Assembly: GCA_016295505.1 (NCBI GenBank)
Contig: JAEDLC010000012.1
Span: forward strand, 1 to 28,130
DNA from: Dorea sp.
Lineage (GTDB): Bacteria > Bacillota_A > Clostridia > Lachnospirales > Lachnospiraceae
DNA length: 28,130 nucleotides
Reading direction: 5' to 3'
Shown here piece after piece: positions 8,304 to 16,486 of this stretch. Numbering within the stretch: position 1 is the stretch's first letter; the number at the start of each line of letters is the position of its first letter. The notes under the pieces were generated by a model. That model worked only from the letters and a program-made list of their open reading frames with translations, was not told the DNA's origin and did no database searches. The position numbers were made by a program, and so were the translations under genes.

Positions 8304-8894
8304 TTATAAATCTGCAATAATCTTATCCAGCTGCATCTTCGTCTCTTCGAACACACCACTGTTATCAATCACTCTGTCACAATGTCTCATGAACATATCT
8401 TTCGGGAGCTGAGCCGCAAACATCTCATCAATCTTTTTCGTCTCATACCCTCTTGCATATTTCAGCCTTTTCTTACGGATTGAATCTTCTACATAGATAT
8501 ACCATAATTCATCACAGATCTCTTCATAATGATCTTCGATCAGAAGCGCTCCTTCAATGATCATAAGATTCGTATTCTTTCTTTCTTCTTTCGTGATCTT
8601 CTTCAGGATCTCTTCCTTTACCAGTGGATGAACGATACTGTTCAGCACCGATAATTCCACTTTGTCGGCAAATACGATCTCTGCAAGACCTGCTCTGTTG
8701 AGTTCTCCTTTTTCATCCAGAATTCCATCACCGAAATGTTCTACAATTCTTTCAAAGCAATCTGTTCCCTTTTTCTGGAGCTTCTTTGCAACTTCATCTG
8801 CCTGGCAGACCGTTGCCCCGTATCTGTTGTTCAGATACTCCAGTATCTGTGTCTTTCCTGCTCCTACTCCACCTGTAATTCCAATAACTTTCAT
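8304..8894 (-). CDS. coaE: Dephospho-CoA kinase
   Basis: CoaE phosphorylates the 3'-hydroxyl of dephospho-CoA, the last step of coenzyme A synthesis. The 196-residue length fits. The N-terminus MKVIGITGGVGAGKT contains the P-loop (about residues 8-15). QADEVAKKLQ supplies the conserved Asp of the substrate site, and HPLVKEEI follows in the usual place; MIIEGALLIE is the acidic strand after it. GAGGTG lies a few bases before the ATG, only 12 bp after the polA stop codon. polA-coaE adjacency is common in Firmicutes. Confidence 0.96.
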   Translation of the reverse strand: MKVIGITGGVGAGKTQILEYLNNRYGATVCQADEVAKKLQKKGTDCFERIVEHFGDGILDEKGELNRAGLAEIVFADKVELSVLNSIVHPLVKEEILKKITKEERKNTNLMIIEGALLIEDHYEEICDELWYIYVEDSIRKKRLKYARGYETKKIDEMFAAQLPKDMFMRHCDRVIDNSGVFEETKMQLDKIIADL

Positions 8895-8906
8895 CCTTCA
8901 CACCTC

Positions 8907-11522
8907 TTACTTTGCTTCGTACCAGTTATCTCCTGTATGCATATCTATTTCAAGCGGCACATCCAGACTCGCCGCATGCTCCATCTCTTCTTTCAGAATC
9001 TCCTGCACCCTGCCAAGCTCCGGCTTATATGCTTCAATCAAAAGTTCATCATGAACCTGAAGAATCAGCCTTGACTTCATCTTCTGTTCCTTCAGCCGCC
9101 TGTTGACACGAACCATCGCAATCTTAATGATATCCGCTGCAGTTCCCTGTATCGGAGCATTCATCGCAACACGTTCTCCAAAAGACCGCTGCATAAAATT
9201 GCTGGAAGCCAGTTCCGGAACCGGTCTTCGTCTTCCGAACAACGTAACTACATACCCCGTTTCCTTCGCATGCTTCACAGTGTCATCCAGAAATGTCTTG
9301 ATTCCCGGATAAGTCTTAAAATAATCATCTATATATCTGGCAGCTTCTTTTCTGGTAATACTCAGATCCTGACTCAGTCCGAAGGAACTGATTCCATAGA
9401 CAATTCCAAAATTCACCGCTTTGGCATTCCTTCTCTGCTGATCCGTCACCTCTTCAAACGGTACATGGAACACCTGAGAAGCAGTGATTCTGTGAATGTC
9501 ACTTTTTTCTTTATAAGCATCAATCAGATGGCTGTCTCCCGAACAGTGCGCCAGAACACGCAGTTCAATCTGTGAATAATCCGCATCCACGAATACGTAC
9601 CCGTCTTCCGGAATAAATACTTTCCGGATCAGTCTTCCCAGTTCCATCCGTACCGGAATATTCTGCAGATTTGGTTCTGTACTGCTGATGCGCCCGGTCG
9701 CTGTGATCGTCTGGTTAAACTTACTGTGGATTCTTCCATCTTCTCCTATATAATTCGCAAGCCCGTCCGCATACGTGGACTTCAGCTTTGTATACTGCCG
9801 ATACTCCAGGATCTTTGCGACGATCGGATAATCCGGTGCAAGCTTGTCCAGTACATCTGCCGCCGTCGAATATCCTGTTTTTGTCTTCTTTCCACCCGGA
9901 AGCTTCATATGTTCAAAAAGAACCACTCCCAGCTGCTTCGGAGAATTAATATTAAATGTCTCTCCCGCCTCTTCATATATATCTTTCTCAAGTTCAACGA
10001 TCTTGACCGCAAGCTGATCTCCATAGATCTTTAACGCCTCTGCTTCCACAAGGATGCCATTTTGTTCCATATCATACAAGGTAAATACCAGCGGCATCTC
10101 TATTTCTGTAAACAGACTCTCCAGTTGGAACTCTCTGAGTTTTTCCAGCAGTTTTTCAACAGACGCATAGATCGTGTACGCTTCATAGCATACCCGTGCC
10201 TCCTCTTCAAGCTTTTCATCTATCATCAGATTCAACTGTTCTCTGGCTACATCTTCGTACGTATAATTACTCTTCAGCGGATTCAGAAGATATGCCGCCA
10301 CAGCTGTATCAAAGCAGTTATCCTGCCTGTGAATCTGTACATATTCCATCGCCTGCTTCAGATCAAACATGGCAAAACGCTCTGTCTTCCGTGCCACATC
10401 GGAAAGTTCATCCAAAAGCCATCTCTGTTCAATTCCATTGCCCGTCCGGATGCAGTAAATCTCGCGTTCAGAAAAGCAGATTCCAATTCCTCCGATTCCG
10501 GCCTGATCAATAAAAAGTGGCAGCACATTTCTGGTATCTTTAAAGATACACGCCCCTGTACAGGCTGATATCCTGGCCTTTTCAAATACCCTTTGCGCCT
10601 CTTTCTGATCCGTAACGATCCGGAAGGAATCCTCAATCTGATTGGAAGGTGCAGTCACATCAAATCTTGACAGCAGATTCTTAAACTGCAGCTTCTGAAA
10701 ATACGCATATGCTTCTTCTGTATAGATATTACCAAGCTTTGCATCTTCCAGTTCATAAGCAAAATCAGCATCTACATTGATCGTTGCCAGTACCTTGCTC
10801 ATCACCGCCATGTCCCAATGCTCTTTGAGTGCTTTTGCAGCTCTTGGCGGCTTCAGTTCATCTGCGTGTGCATATGCTTCTTCTATTGAATGATATTCCG
10901 TGATGATCTTCGTCGCTGTCTTCTCACCAATGCTTGGAACACCCGGAATATTATCAGATGTATCACCCATCAGTGCCTTCAGATCAATAAATTCTGTCGG
11001 CGTCACCTGATATCGCGCCTTTACATCCGATGCATAATAGTCTTCCACCTCTGTCCGTCCCTGCTTTGTCTTCGGAATCCGGATCTTGACATGCTCTGTC
11101 GCAAGCTGCAGAAGATCCCTGTCTCCGGATATCACAGATACTTCCATTCCCTGATTCTCACATCTCTTTGAAAGCGTTCCGATCAGATCATCTGCTTCAA
11201 GTCCTGCTGATTCAATGATCTTAATTCCCATCGCCTTCAGAACTTCCTTGATCACCGGAACCTGCTGTCTTAATTCATCAGCCATCGGTTTTCGGGTGCC
11301 CTTATACTCCGCATACATCTCATGCCGAAATGTCGGCGCATGCACATCAAAAGCCACCGTAAGATAATCCGGGTTCTCCTCTTCCAGAAGCTTGAACATA
11401 ATCGTCAGAAATCCATATATAGCATTTGTATGAAGACCATCCGCATTTGTGAGATCCGGCAAACCGTAAAATGCACGGTTCAAAATGCTGTGTCCATCGA
11501 TCAATACAATCTTACTTTTCAT
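8907..11522 (-). CDS. polA: DNA polymerase I
   Basis: Pol I fills gaps and removes RNA primers in repair and Okazaki-fragment processing. The 871-residue protein has an N-terminal 5'-3' exonuclease (about 1-290) with YKGTRKPM, GDRDLLQL, GDTSDNIPG and a helix-hairpin-helix at IPGVPSIGEKTATKII. The C-terminal family A polymerase has motif A DADYSQIELR (near 645), motif B RRNAKAVNFGIVYG (near 700) and motif C QVHDEL (near 820). The middle 3'-5' exonuclease-like domain is degenerate: the DxE of motif I is absent and the motif II aspartate is replaced in FDLKQAMEY, so proofreading is probably lost, as in Bacillus Pol I. The ATG at 11522 (MKSKIVLIDGHS) follows GGAGAAA. An ATG 28 codons upstream precedes that site and is rejected. 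Confidence 0.97.
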   Translation of the reverse strand: MKSKIVLIDGHSILNRAFYGLPDLTNADGLHTNAIYGFLTIMFKLLEEENPDYLTVAFDVHAPTFRHEMYAEYKGTRKPMADELRQQVPVIKEVLKAMGIKIIESAGLEADDLIGTLSKRCENQGMEVSVISGDRDLLQLATEHVKIRIPKTKQGRTEVEDYYASDVKARYQVTPTEFIDLKALMGDTSDNIPGVPSIGEKTATKIITEYHSIEEAYAHADELKPPRAAKALKEHWDMAVMSKVLATINVDADFAYELEDAKLGNIYTEEAYAYFQKLQFKNLLSRFDVTAPSNQIEDSFRIVTDQKEAQRVFEKARISACTGACIFKDTRNVLPLFIDQAGIGGIGICFSEREIYCIRTGNGIEQRWLLDELSDVARKTERFAMFDLKQAMEYVQIHRQDNCFDTAVAAYLLNPLKSNYTYEDVAREQLNLMIDEKLEEEARVCYEAYTIYASVEKLLEKLREFQLESLFTEIEMPLVFTLYDMEQNGILVEAEALKIYGDQLAVKIVELEKDIYEEAGETFNINSPKQLGVVLFEHMKLPGGKKTKTGYSTAADVLDKLAPDYPIVAKILEYRQYTKLKSTYADGLANYIGEDGRIHSKFNQTITATGRISSTEPNLQNIPVRMELGRLIRKVFIPEDGYVFVDADYSQIELRVLAHCSGDSHLIDAYKEKSDIHRITASQVFHVPFEEVTDQQRRNAKAVNFGIVYGISSFGLSQDLSITRKEAARYIDDYFKTYPGIKTFLDDTVKHAKETGYVVTLFGRRRPVPELASSNFMQRSFGERVAMNAPIQGTAADIIKIAMVRVNRRLKEQKMKSRLILQVHDELLIEAYKPELGRVQEILKEEMEHAASLDVPLEIDMHTGDNWYEAK

Positions 11523-11558
11523 ACTATTTCTCCATGATAAAAATAAATGTACTTTCTT

Positions 11559-11564
11559 ACTATA
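11559..11564 (-). promoter_or_regulatory. Possible -10 element for the polA operon
   Basis: TATAGT on the minus strand lies 37 bases before the polA ATG in the AT-rich gap to the tRNA unit. No good -35 is found 16-18 bp upstream (only T- and A-rich sequence). This is the best candidate in the gap, but the call is weak. Confidence 0.35.
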
Positions 11565-11613
11565 CACCAAATCTACATTTTTTAAAAGGAGAAAATTTAA
11601 AATCAAAAAAGGA

Positions 11614-11642
11614 TTGACAGTTTCATGTTTTAAGGTTATAAT
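11614..11642 (+). promoter_or_regulatory. Consensus promoter of tRNA-Leu
   Basis: A perfect -35 TTGACA (11614-11619) and perfect -10 TATAAT (11637-11642) are separated by 17 bp. The start point would fall near 11649, leaving a leader of about 22 bases before the tRNA. This is the strongest-looking promoter in the window, as expected for a stable RNA. Confidence 0.9.
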
Positions 11643-11646
11643 TTAA

Positions 11647-11672
11647 CATGTTGTTGATATGTTCAACACATG
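11647..11672 (+). other. Hairpin in the tRNA-Leu 5' leader
   Basis: CATGTTGTTGA (11647-11657) can pair with TCAACACATG (11663-11672) across a five-base loop, with one bulged T. The stem fills essentially the whole predicted leader and reaches the first tRNA base. It could be a processing structure for RNase P, or a DNA dyad at the start point serving as an operator. The sequence does not decide between these. Confidence 0.45.
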
Positions 11673-11754
11673 CGGATGTGGCGGAATGGCAGACGCACAA
11701 GACTCAAAATCTTGCGGGGGCGACCTCGTGTGGGTTCAAGTCCCACCATCCGCA
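11672..11754 (+). tRNA. tRNA-Leu (anticodon CAA)
   Basis: The 83-base sequence folds as a class II tRNA. The acceptor stem is GCGGATG (11672-11678) with CATCCGC (11747-11753) and discriminator A. The anticodon stem is CAAGA/TCTTG with loop CTCAAAA, giving anticodon CAA (11705-11707) for UUG codons. There is a long variable arm, and the T arm is GTGGG-TTCAAGT-CCCAC. CCA is not encoded, so it must be added by the nucleotidyltransferase. The gene stands alone with its own promoter and terminator. Confidence 0.97.
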
Positions 11755-11756
11755 TA

Positions 11757-11800
11757 ATAGCCATAAACCTTGATATTTCAAGATTTATGGCTATTTTTTT
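11757..11800 (+). terminator. Intrinsic terminator of tRNA-Leu
   Basis: ATAGCCATAAACCTTGA pairs with TCAAGATTTATGGCTAT (17 bp, one C-A mismatch) around a TATT loop and is followed by seven T residues (11794-11800). It begins two bases after the tRNA discriminator base, so the primary transcript is very short. Confidence 0.92.
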
Positions 11801-11889
11801 ATCCTGTATCAACACAACACACTACTGATCAGATAAATCTTTCCTATTACCGGCTATAAATATTCCCAATACATGAGCTCCTGAAAATG

Positions 11890-11898
11890 TGTTATACT
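11890..11898 (+). promoter_or_regulatory. Extended -10 promoter of the methyltransferase/reductase gene
   Basis: TGT followed by TATACT (11893-11898) gives an extended -10 (TGnTATAAT-like). No good -35 lies 17 bp upstream. The leader would be about 26 bases, too short for a SAM riboswitch or T-box. The stretch 11801-11889 between the tRNA terminator and this element shows nothing else recognisable. Confidence 0.55.
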
Positions 11899-11930
11899 AA
11901 AAAGCAAAACTTACATAAGGAGAATCTCCC

Positions 11931-13709
11931 ATGACGATAAATGAATATCTAAAACATCATAAACTCATCACCGACGGTTCCTTTGGAACTTACTACTCGG
12001 AAAAATATCAGACAGACGACATGCCTGAAAACGCCAATACTTCTTTTCCGGAACGGGTTCTTGAGATTCACAGCTCTTATATCGAAGCCGGGGCAAAACT
12101 GATTCGTACGAACACCTTTGCCTCCAACACATCCCTGCTGTCTTCTGACTGGACAACTGTCGAAAAAAATATTCTGGCTGCCATCAAGATCGCAAAAACG
12201 GCTATTGGAGACAAAGAAGTCTTTATTGCCGGAGATATCGGTCCCATCCCTGAAAGCACTCCAGGGAACTCTGATACCGATCAATTGTCAGAGGAATATT
12301 ATCAGATTGCAAGATGTTTCGTCGAAAACGGGATCTCTGTTCTGACGTTTGAAACATTTCCGGATACAGAACATATACTCTCTGCAATTCAACGCATCAA
12401 AAAAGAGTATCCGATTTTTATCATGGTACAGTTCTGTGTAGATCAGTTTGGCTACAGCACTTCCGGCCTGAGTGCAAAAAAACTGCTTGAGACTGTGAAA
12501 GCTATGCCGGAAATTGATGCGATTGGTTTAAACTGTGGTGTCGGACCCGGACATATGGCTCAGATATATAAAAAAGTAAATTTAAATTCTGACAAATATC
12601 TGATCTCCCTTCCCAATGCCGGATATCCGAAACGTATCCAGAGCCGACAGCTTATATTTGACAACAACTGCGGATATTTCGCTGACAAGCTTGCCGATCT
12701 TTCTGCATTCGGAATGGACATTCTTGGCGGATGCTGCGGTACAAACCCTGCATTTATCAAGGTGCTCTCAGACGTTCTGGATATAGAACAGCCAACGAAA
12801 ACAACCGTGAATCTGCAAAAAGCAAAAATTGAAACTCCCAGAAAAAACACGGGTTTTATCTATAACAAAGATGGCTCATTAAAAAACAAAAAACTCATTG
12901 CCGTTGAACTTGCCCCTCCCATCTCTTCCAATGACGAAAAGCTTCTGGAGGCTGCTCATTTCCTTCAGAATGAAGATGTGGATGTACTGACTTTTCCTGA
13001 TTCTCCTTCCGGAAGAACTCGTGTTGATTCTGTCCTGATGGCAGAAAAGGTCAGACGTGCAACCGGCATGTGTGTGATGCCGCACATTTGCTGCCGTGAC
13101 AAAAATGCAATTGCTATGAGATCATTATTTTTGGGTGCATATATCAATGATATTCACAACTTTCTGATTGTTACCGGTGACCCGATTCCATCTCTTGCAA
13201 GACAGAACATAAAATCTGTTTTTAACTTCGATTCCGTCGGATTAATGCAGATTGCAAAAGATATGAATGAAGAAACATTCACAGACATGCCCATCGCCTA
13301 CGGTGGTGCTATCAATCAGGGGCGACGCAATATTGACGTGGAGATAAAAAGAATAAAAAAGAAAATGGATACCGGTGCTTCATTTTTCCTGACCCAGCCT
13401 GTTTTTTCTAAAGAAGATGCCGACCGCGTCCGCTATATCAAAGAAATGACCGGCGCACGGATACTATGCGGAATCATGCCTCTCATCAGTCGTAAGAATG
13501 CGCTCTTTATGAAAAATGAAATCGCCGGGGTCACCGTAGCAGATGCTATTATTGAAAGATATCCCGAACACGGTTCAAAAACAGAAGGAGAGGCAGTCGG
13601 AGTTGCAGTCTCCAGGGAGATGATTGAATATACATACGACTTTGCTGACGGATACTATTTCTCATTCCCGTTTAACAAAGTACATCTTCTAAAAGAAATT
13701 ATGAAATGA
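11931..13709 (+). CDS. Bifunctional homocysteine S-methyltransferase / methylenetetrahydrofolate reductase
   Basis: The 592-residue protein fuses two enzymes of methionine synthesis, as in Bacillus YitJ. Residues about 1-285 form a homocysteine S-methyltransferase barrel. It has TDGSFGTYY at the start and the zinc cysteines in GLNCGVGPG and LGGCCGTNP. Residues about 315-592 form a 5,10-methylenetetrahydrofolate reductase with VELAPP near its start, FLIVTGDP, and FFLTQPVF toward the end. The likely roles are to make 5-methyl-THF and to methylate homocysteine, though YitJ-type methyl donors are not all established. The ATG follows AAGGAGA. It is a single-gene unit with its own promoter and a shared terminator downstream. 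The usual Firmicute SAM riboswitch is not seen. Confidence 0.93.
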   Translation: MTINEYLKHHKLITDGSFGTYYSEKYQTDDMPENANTSFPERVLEIHSSYIEAGAKLIRTNTFASNTSLLSSDWTTVEKNILAAIKIAKTAIGDKEVFIAGDIGPIPESTPGNSDTDQLSEEYYQIARCFVENGISVLTFETFPDTEHILSAIQRIKKEYPIFIMVQFCVDQFGYSTSGLSAKKLLETVKAMPEIDAIGLNCGVGPGHMAQIYKKVNLNSDKYLISLPNAGYPKRIQSRQLIFDNNCGYFADKLADLSAFGMDILGGCCGTNPAFIKVLSDVLDIEQPTKTTVNLQKAKIETPRKNTGFIYNKDGSLKNKKLIAVELAPPISSNDEKLLEAAHFLQNEDVDVLTFPDSPSGRTRVDSVLMAEKVRRATGMCVMPHICCRDKNAIAMRSLFLGAYINDIHNFLIVTGDPIPSLARQNIKSVFNFDSVGLMQIAKDMNEETFTDMPIAYGGAINQGRRNIDVEIKRIKKKMDTGASFFLTQPVFSKEDADRVRYIKEMTGARILCGIMPLISRKNALFMKNEIAGVTVADAIIERYPEHGSKTEGEAVGVAVSREMIEYTYDFADGYYFSFPFNKVHLLKEIMK

Positions 13710-13733
13710 TGTCTTTATTTATCCAAAAATACC

Positions 13734-13770
13734 AAAAGGGCTGAAAACGGTATAAACCGTCAGCCCTTTT
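13734..13770. terminator. Bidirectional terminator between convergent genes
   Basis: AAAAGGGCTG plus ACGGT pairs with ACCGT plus CAGCCCTTTT around an ATAA loop, with a three-A bulge on the 5' side. The A- and T-runs are part of the stem, so it can work in both directions. It would serve the methyltransferase/reductase gene on the plus strand and the lipoprotein gene on the minus strand. Confidence 0.85.
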
Positions 13771-13775
13771 GCATA

Positions 13776-14417
13776 TTAAAACATATTTTCCGGGAAAAGA
13801 GTCCCATCGATTGCCGTAAGATCTTCCTCTGGTATATACCAGACTCCCTCAGAGTCGGGTTTTACATGGATCGTAATAATCTGTTCCTCTCCGTAGGATG
13901 GATCTGCGAGTCTTGCTGCCATCAATTCATACATTTTCTGAAGAAACTGTTCATTCAGCTCTTCCTGTGTCGGAACCTCCGTGGCATCTGCGTACTGCTC
14001 TGTCAGCCAGGCTTCTGTCTCTTCCGTAACTCCTTCAAATGCAGTAAATGCACAGACCTTTACGTCCAGCGTATAGGAATCATCTTCCTCTTCTTTTGCC
14101 TCACCGACTTCGTATTTCGCACTCTGGAGCATATCTTGAAACAGCTGCCTGTAGTTGGCTTCCAGCTCATCAGAGATTCCCAGCTCTTCAAAACCGCTTT
14201 CCGCCATGATCACATCCAGGCTGGCATCATAGATCTCCTGTGCCTCTTCTTCTGTAGATTCCGTCTGTTCAATGTATTCTTTGAATTCTCCTTTATAACT
14301 GGCATCCAGAATGGACTGCGTATACAACGTAGCATCCTCTGCTGACATACTTCCACATCCTCCCAGTAACATGACAGCAACGGAAAGAATCAGAGTCAGC
14401 ATGCATTTTTTCTTCAT
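13776..14417 (-). CDS. Putative secreted lipoprotein of unknown function
   Basis: From the ATG at 14417 this is a 213-residue protein with a lipoprotein signal peptide: KKK, a hydrophobic stretch, and lipobox LGGC with the lipidated cysteine at position 21. The mature part is strongly acidic and probably helical, with segments rich in Glu such as QTESTEEEAQEIYD and KEEEDDSY. It ends in a short region that may be beta-rich. It resembles the small DUF5105-type lipoproteins of clostridia, but I cannot confirm a domain. The start at 14417 has GGGGG seven bases upstream. An earlier in-frame ATG (14456) would add 13 residues in front of the signal peptide and overlap the upstream gene. It is the last gene of the TrmB-decarboxylase operon. 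Confidence 0.82.
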   Translation of the reverse strand: MKKKCMLTLILSVAVMLLGGCGSMSAEDATLYTQSILDASYKGEFKEYIEQTESTEEEAQEIYDASLDVIMAESGFEELGISDELEANYRQLFQDMLQSAKYEVGEAKEEEDDSYTLDVKVCAFTAFEGVTEETEAWLTEQYADATEVPTQEELNEQFLQKMYELMAARLADPSYGEEQIITIHVKPDSEGVWYIPEEDLTAIDGTLFPENMF

Positions 14418-14445
14418 ACTCCATCCCCCATTATACTTTAATCCA

Positions 14446-15720
14446 TTATTTTTCAATTAATTTTTTTCCGATATCGAAGCAGTCAAATGTCGCAAAGTAA
14501 TCTGCCGGGGTCTCTGCTCTTCGGATCAGCTGTGTGCTTCCGTCTTTTTTCAGAAGAACTTCTGCGGATTTTAATTTTCCATTATAATTATATCCCATGG
14601 AAAATCCATGTGCTCCTGTATCATGGATTACGAGAACATCACCGATATCGATTCCCGGAAGCATACGATCTATTGCAAATTTATCATTATTCTCGCACAG
14701 AGATCCGGTCACATCATACTTATGGTCACACGGCTGATTTTCCTTTCCCATGACCGTAATATGATGGTATGCTCCGTACATCGCCGGGCGCATCAGATTC
14801 ACTGCACATGCATCCACTCCAATGTATTCCTTATGTGTGTGTTTCTCATGAATTGCAGTTGTAACCAGGCAGCCATATGGTCCCATCATAAAACGTCCCA
14901 TCTCTGTATAGATCTCTACATCACCCATTCCTGCCGGAACCAGAACTTCTTCATAGACACGGCGTACACCATCACCGATTGCACGGATATCATTCGGTTC
15001 CTGATCCGGCGTATAAGGAATACCTACACCACCGGAAAGATTGATGAACTTGATATGTACTCCTGTTTCTTTCTGAAGCTTCACAGCCACTTCGAACAAT
15101 ACTTTTGCAAGCATCGGATAATAATCATTGGTTACGGTATTGCTGGCAAGGAACGCATGGATACCGAATTCCTTTGCGCCTTTTTCCTTCAGAATCTTAA
15201 AAGCATCAAACAGCTGCTCTGTGGTCATACCATATTTTGCATCTCCCGGATTGTCCATGATATCGTTGCTGATCTTGAACATTCCGCCCGGATTATAACG
15301 GCAGCTGATCGTCTCCGGTATATGTCCGATCGCCTTCTCCAGAAAATCAATGTGAGTAATATCATCCAGGTTGATGATCGCACCCAGCTTCTCTGCATAG
15401 ACGAATTCCTCTGCCGGTGTATCATTGGATGAGAACATGATATCTGCACCCTTTGCACCAATCGCTTCAGACAGCATCAGCTCTGTATAGGATGAGCAGT
15501 CGCATCCACAACCATACTCTCTTAAGATATCAATCAGAAAAGGATTCGGTGTGGCTTTTACTGCAAAGTATTCGCGATATCCTTTATTCCAGGAAAATGC
15601 ATCTCTTAAGGTTTCCATATTTTTCCGGATCCCTTTTTCATCATAGAGATGAAACGGAGTCGGATATTCCCTGATGATCTCATCTAATTGTTCCTTTGTT
15701 ACAAATGTTTCCTTTTTCAT
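14446..15720 (-). CDS. lysA: Diaminopimelate decarboxylase-like PLP enzyme
   Basis: This 424-residue fold-type III PLP decarboxylase most resembles diaminopimelate decarboxylase, which makes L-lysine in the final step of its synthesis. Visible features are the PLP lysine in YFAVKATPNP (K55), the glycine-rich NLSGGVGIPY, EMGRFMMGPYG for cofactor phosphate and substrate arginine, and SLCENNDKFA with the cysteine from the partner subunit. Two signatures differ from textbook LysA: the usual HxGS is HAFLASNT, and the usual GAY is GAH in HDTGAHGFSMGYNYNG. These mark a distinct subfamily, so the exact substrate is less certain. The start overlaps the stop of the TrmB-type regulator gene by four bases (ATGA), showing translational coupling. 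A lipoprotein gene follows. Confidence 0.85.
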   Translation of the reverse strand: MKKETFVTKEQLDEIIREYPTPFHLYDEKGIRKNMETLRDAFSWNKGYREYFAVKATPNPFLIDILREYGCGCDCSSYTELMLSEAIGAKGADIMFSSNDTPAEEFVYAEKLGAIINLDDITHIDFLEKAIGHIPETISCRYNPGGMFKISNDIMDNPGDAKYGMTTEQLFDAFKILKEKGAKEFGIHAFLASNTVTNDYYPMLAKVLFEVAVKLQKETGVHIKFINLSGGVGIPYTPDQEPNDIRAIGDGVRRVYEEVLVPAGMGDVEIYTEMGRFMMGPYGCLVTTAIHEKHTHKEYIGVDACAVNLMRPAMYGAYHHITVMGKENQPCDHKYDVTGSLCENNDKFAIDRMLPGIDIGDVLVIHDTGAHGFSMGYNYNGKLKSAEVLLKKDGSTQLIRRAETPADYFATFDCFDIGKKLIEK

Positions 15721-16433
15721 TGTGCGTTGTTCTCCTCTCGTATGGACAGTAATTTGATTTCATTGGAAAGTGCAGTCTTATATAACTCCACAAAATTCTT
15801 TTTTCCGGAGTACAGGCATGTATTCATACTTCCCTCTCCGTATTCGCCGGTCAGTACATATCTGGAATCTGCGATCACACCGATCTGTGTTCCTCTGCTT
15901 TCTCCCACATATACTCTGGCATTTTCAAAAGTTACCGGCTGATCCGTAATGATCACGACTTTTTTCTTTGCTTTCATGAGCTCCTGAAGCTCTCTTACAA
16001 TCAGAAGCAGATAATTCCTTGTACAGCTGATATAGACACGCTTATCCACCTGAGCCAGTATGTTGCGTATTTTATTCAGTATATGGTCTGCGCCTTCTAT
16101 CGTAATGTAGCCCTCTGTATAGGTCTTTTCCGATGGCATATGGCTTTCCAGCCATTTTCTTGATTCTTCCAGCTTTCGTATCCGATTCTTGCAGAATTCA
16201 TCAATCGGAACAGGAATATACTTTCTTGTATTTCCTTCCTCCACAAGATACGCTGCTCCTTTCTCAGTCATATTTGCCAGAGAATTATAAGCATTCGACC
16301 TGGAGATTCCTGTCTGCTTTGCCACTTCGTATCCCGTTACTTTTCCTTCTGTTGACAGACACTGATAGATACAGGCCTCCTGCCTGGTCAGTCCAAACTC
16401 CATCAGACGTTCCACAAAAGATCTTTCTTCCAT
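15717..16433 (-). CDS. TrmB-family transcriptional regulator
   Basis: The 238-residue protein begins with a TrmB-type winged helix-turn-helix. LMEFGLTRQEACIYQCL and the recognition region KQTGISRSNAYNSLANMTEKG span about residues 10-60. A short helical linker rich in Arg, Lys and Glu follows (about 80-100), then a C-terminal effector domain (about 105-230) of the TrmB/PLD-like type. Studied TrmB proteins bind sugars, but the ligand here is unknown. The ATG follows AGGAG. It is the first gene of an operon with the lysA-like decarboxylase, so it probably regulates its own operon. A consensus promoter lies about 50 bases upstream. Confidence 0.88.
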   Translation of the reverse strand: MEERSFVERLMEFGLTRQEACIYQCLSTEGKVTGYEVAKQTGISRSNAYNSLANMTEKGAAYLVEEGNTRKYIPVPIDEFCKNRIRKLEESRKWLESHMPSEKTYTEGYITIEGADHILNKIRNILAQVDKRVYISCTRNYLLLIVRELQELMKAKKKVVIITDQPVTFENARVYVGESRGTQIGVIADSRYVLTGEYGEGSMNTCLYSGKKNFVELYKTALSNEIKLLSIREENNAQ

Positions 16434-16486
16434 TCTTTTTCTCCTGTTATATTTAAAACGATTCTTTAGTAGTTCTCCATGGGAAC

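Noticed and set aside
14608..15432. Plus-strand open frame (274 codons) opposite the decarboxylase gene
   Set aside because: It is antisense to a well-supported enzyme, with no start signal and a composition typical of antisense translation.
16434..16486. Lysine riboswitch before the TrmB-decarboxylase operon
   Set aside because: The leader from the consensus promoter is only about 50 bases, much shorter than the aptamer.
16472..16486. TrmB operator
   Set aside because: Only a four-base dyad (GTTC/GAAC) with a seven-base centre is visible; too weak to call as a feature by itself.
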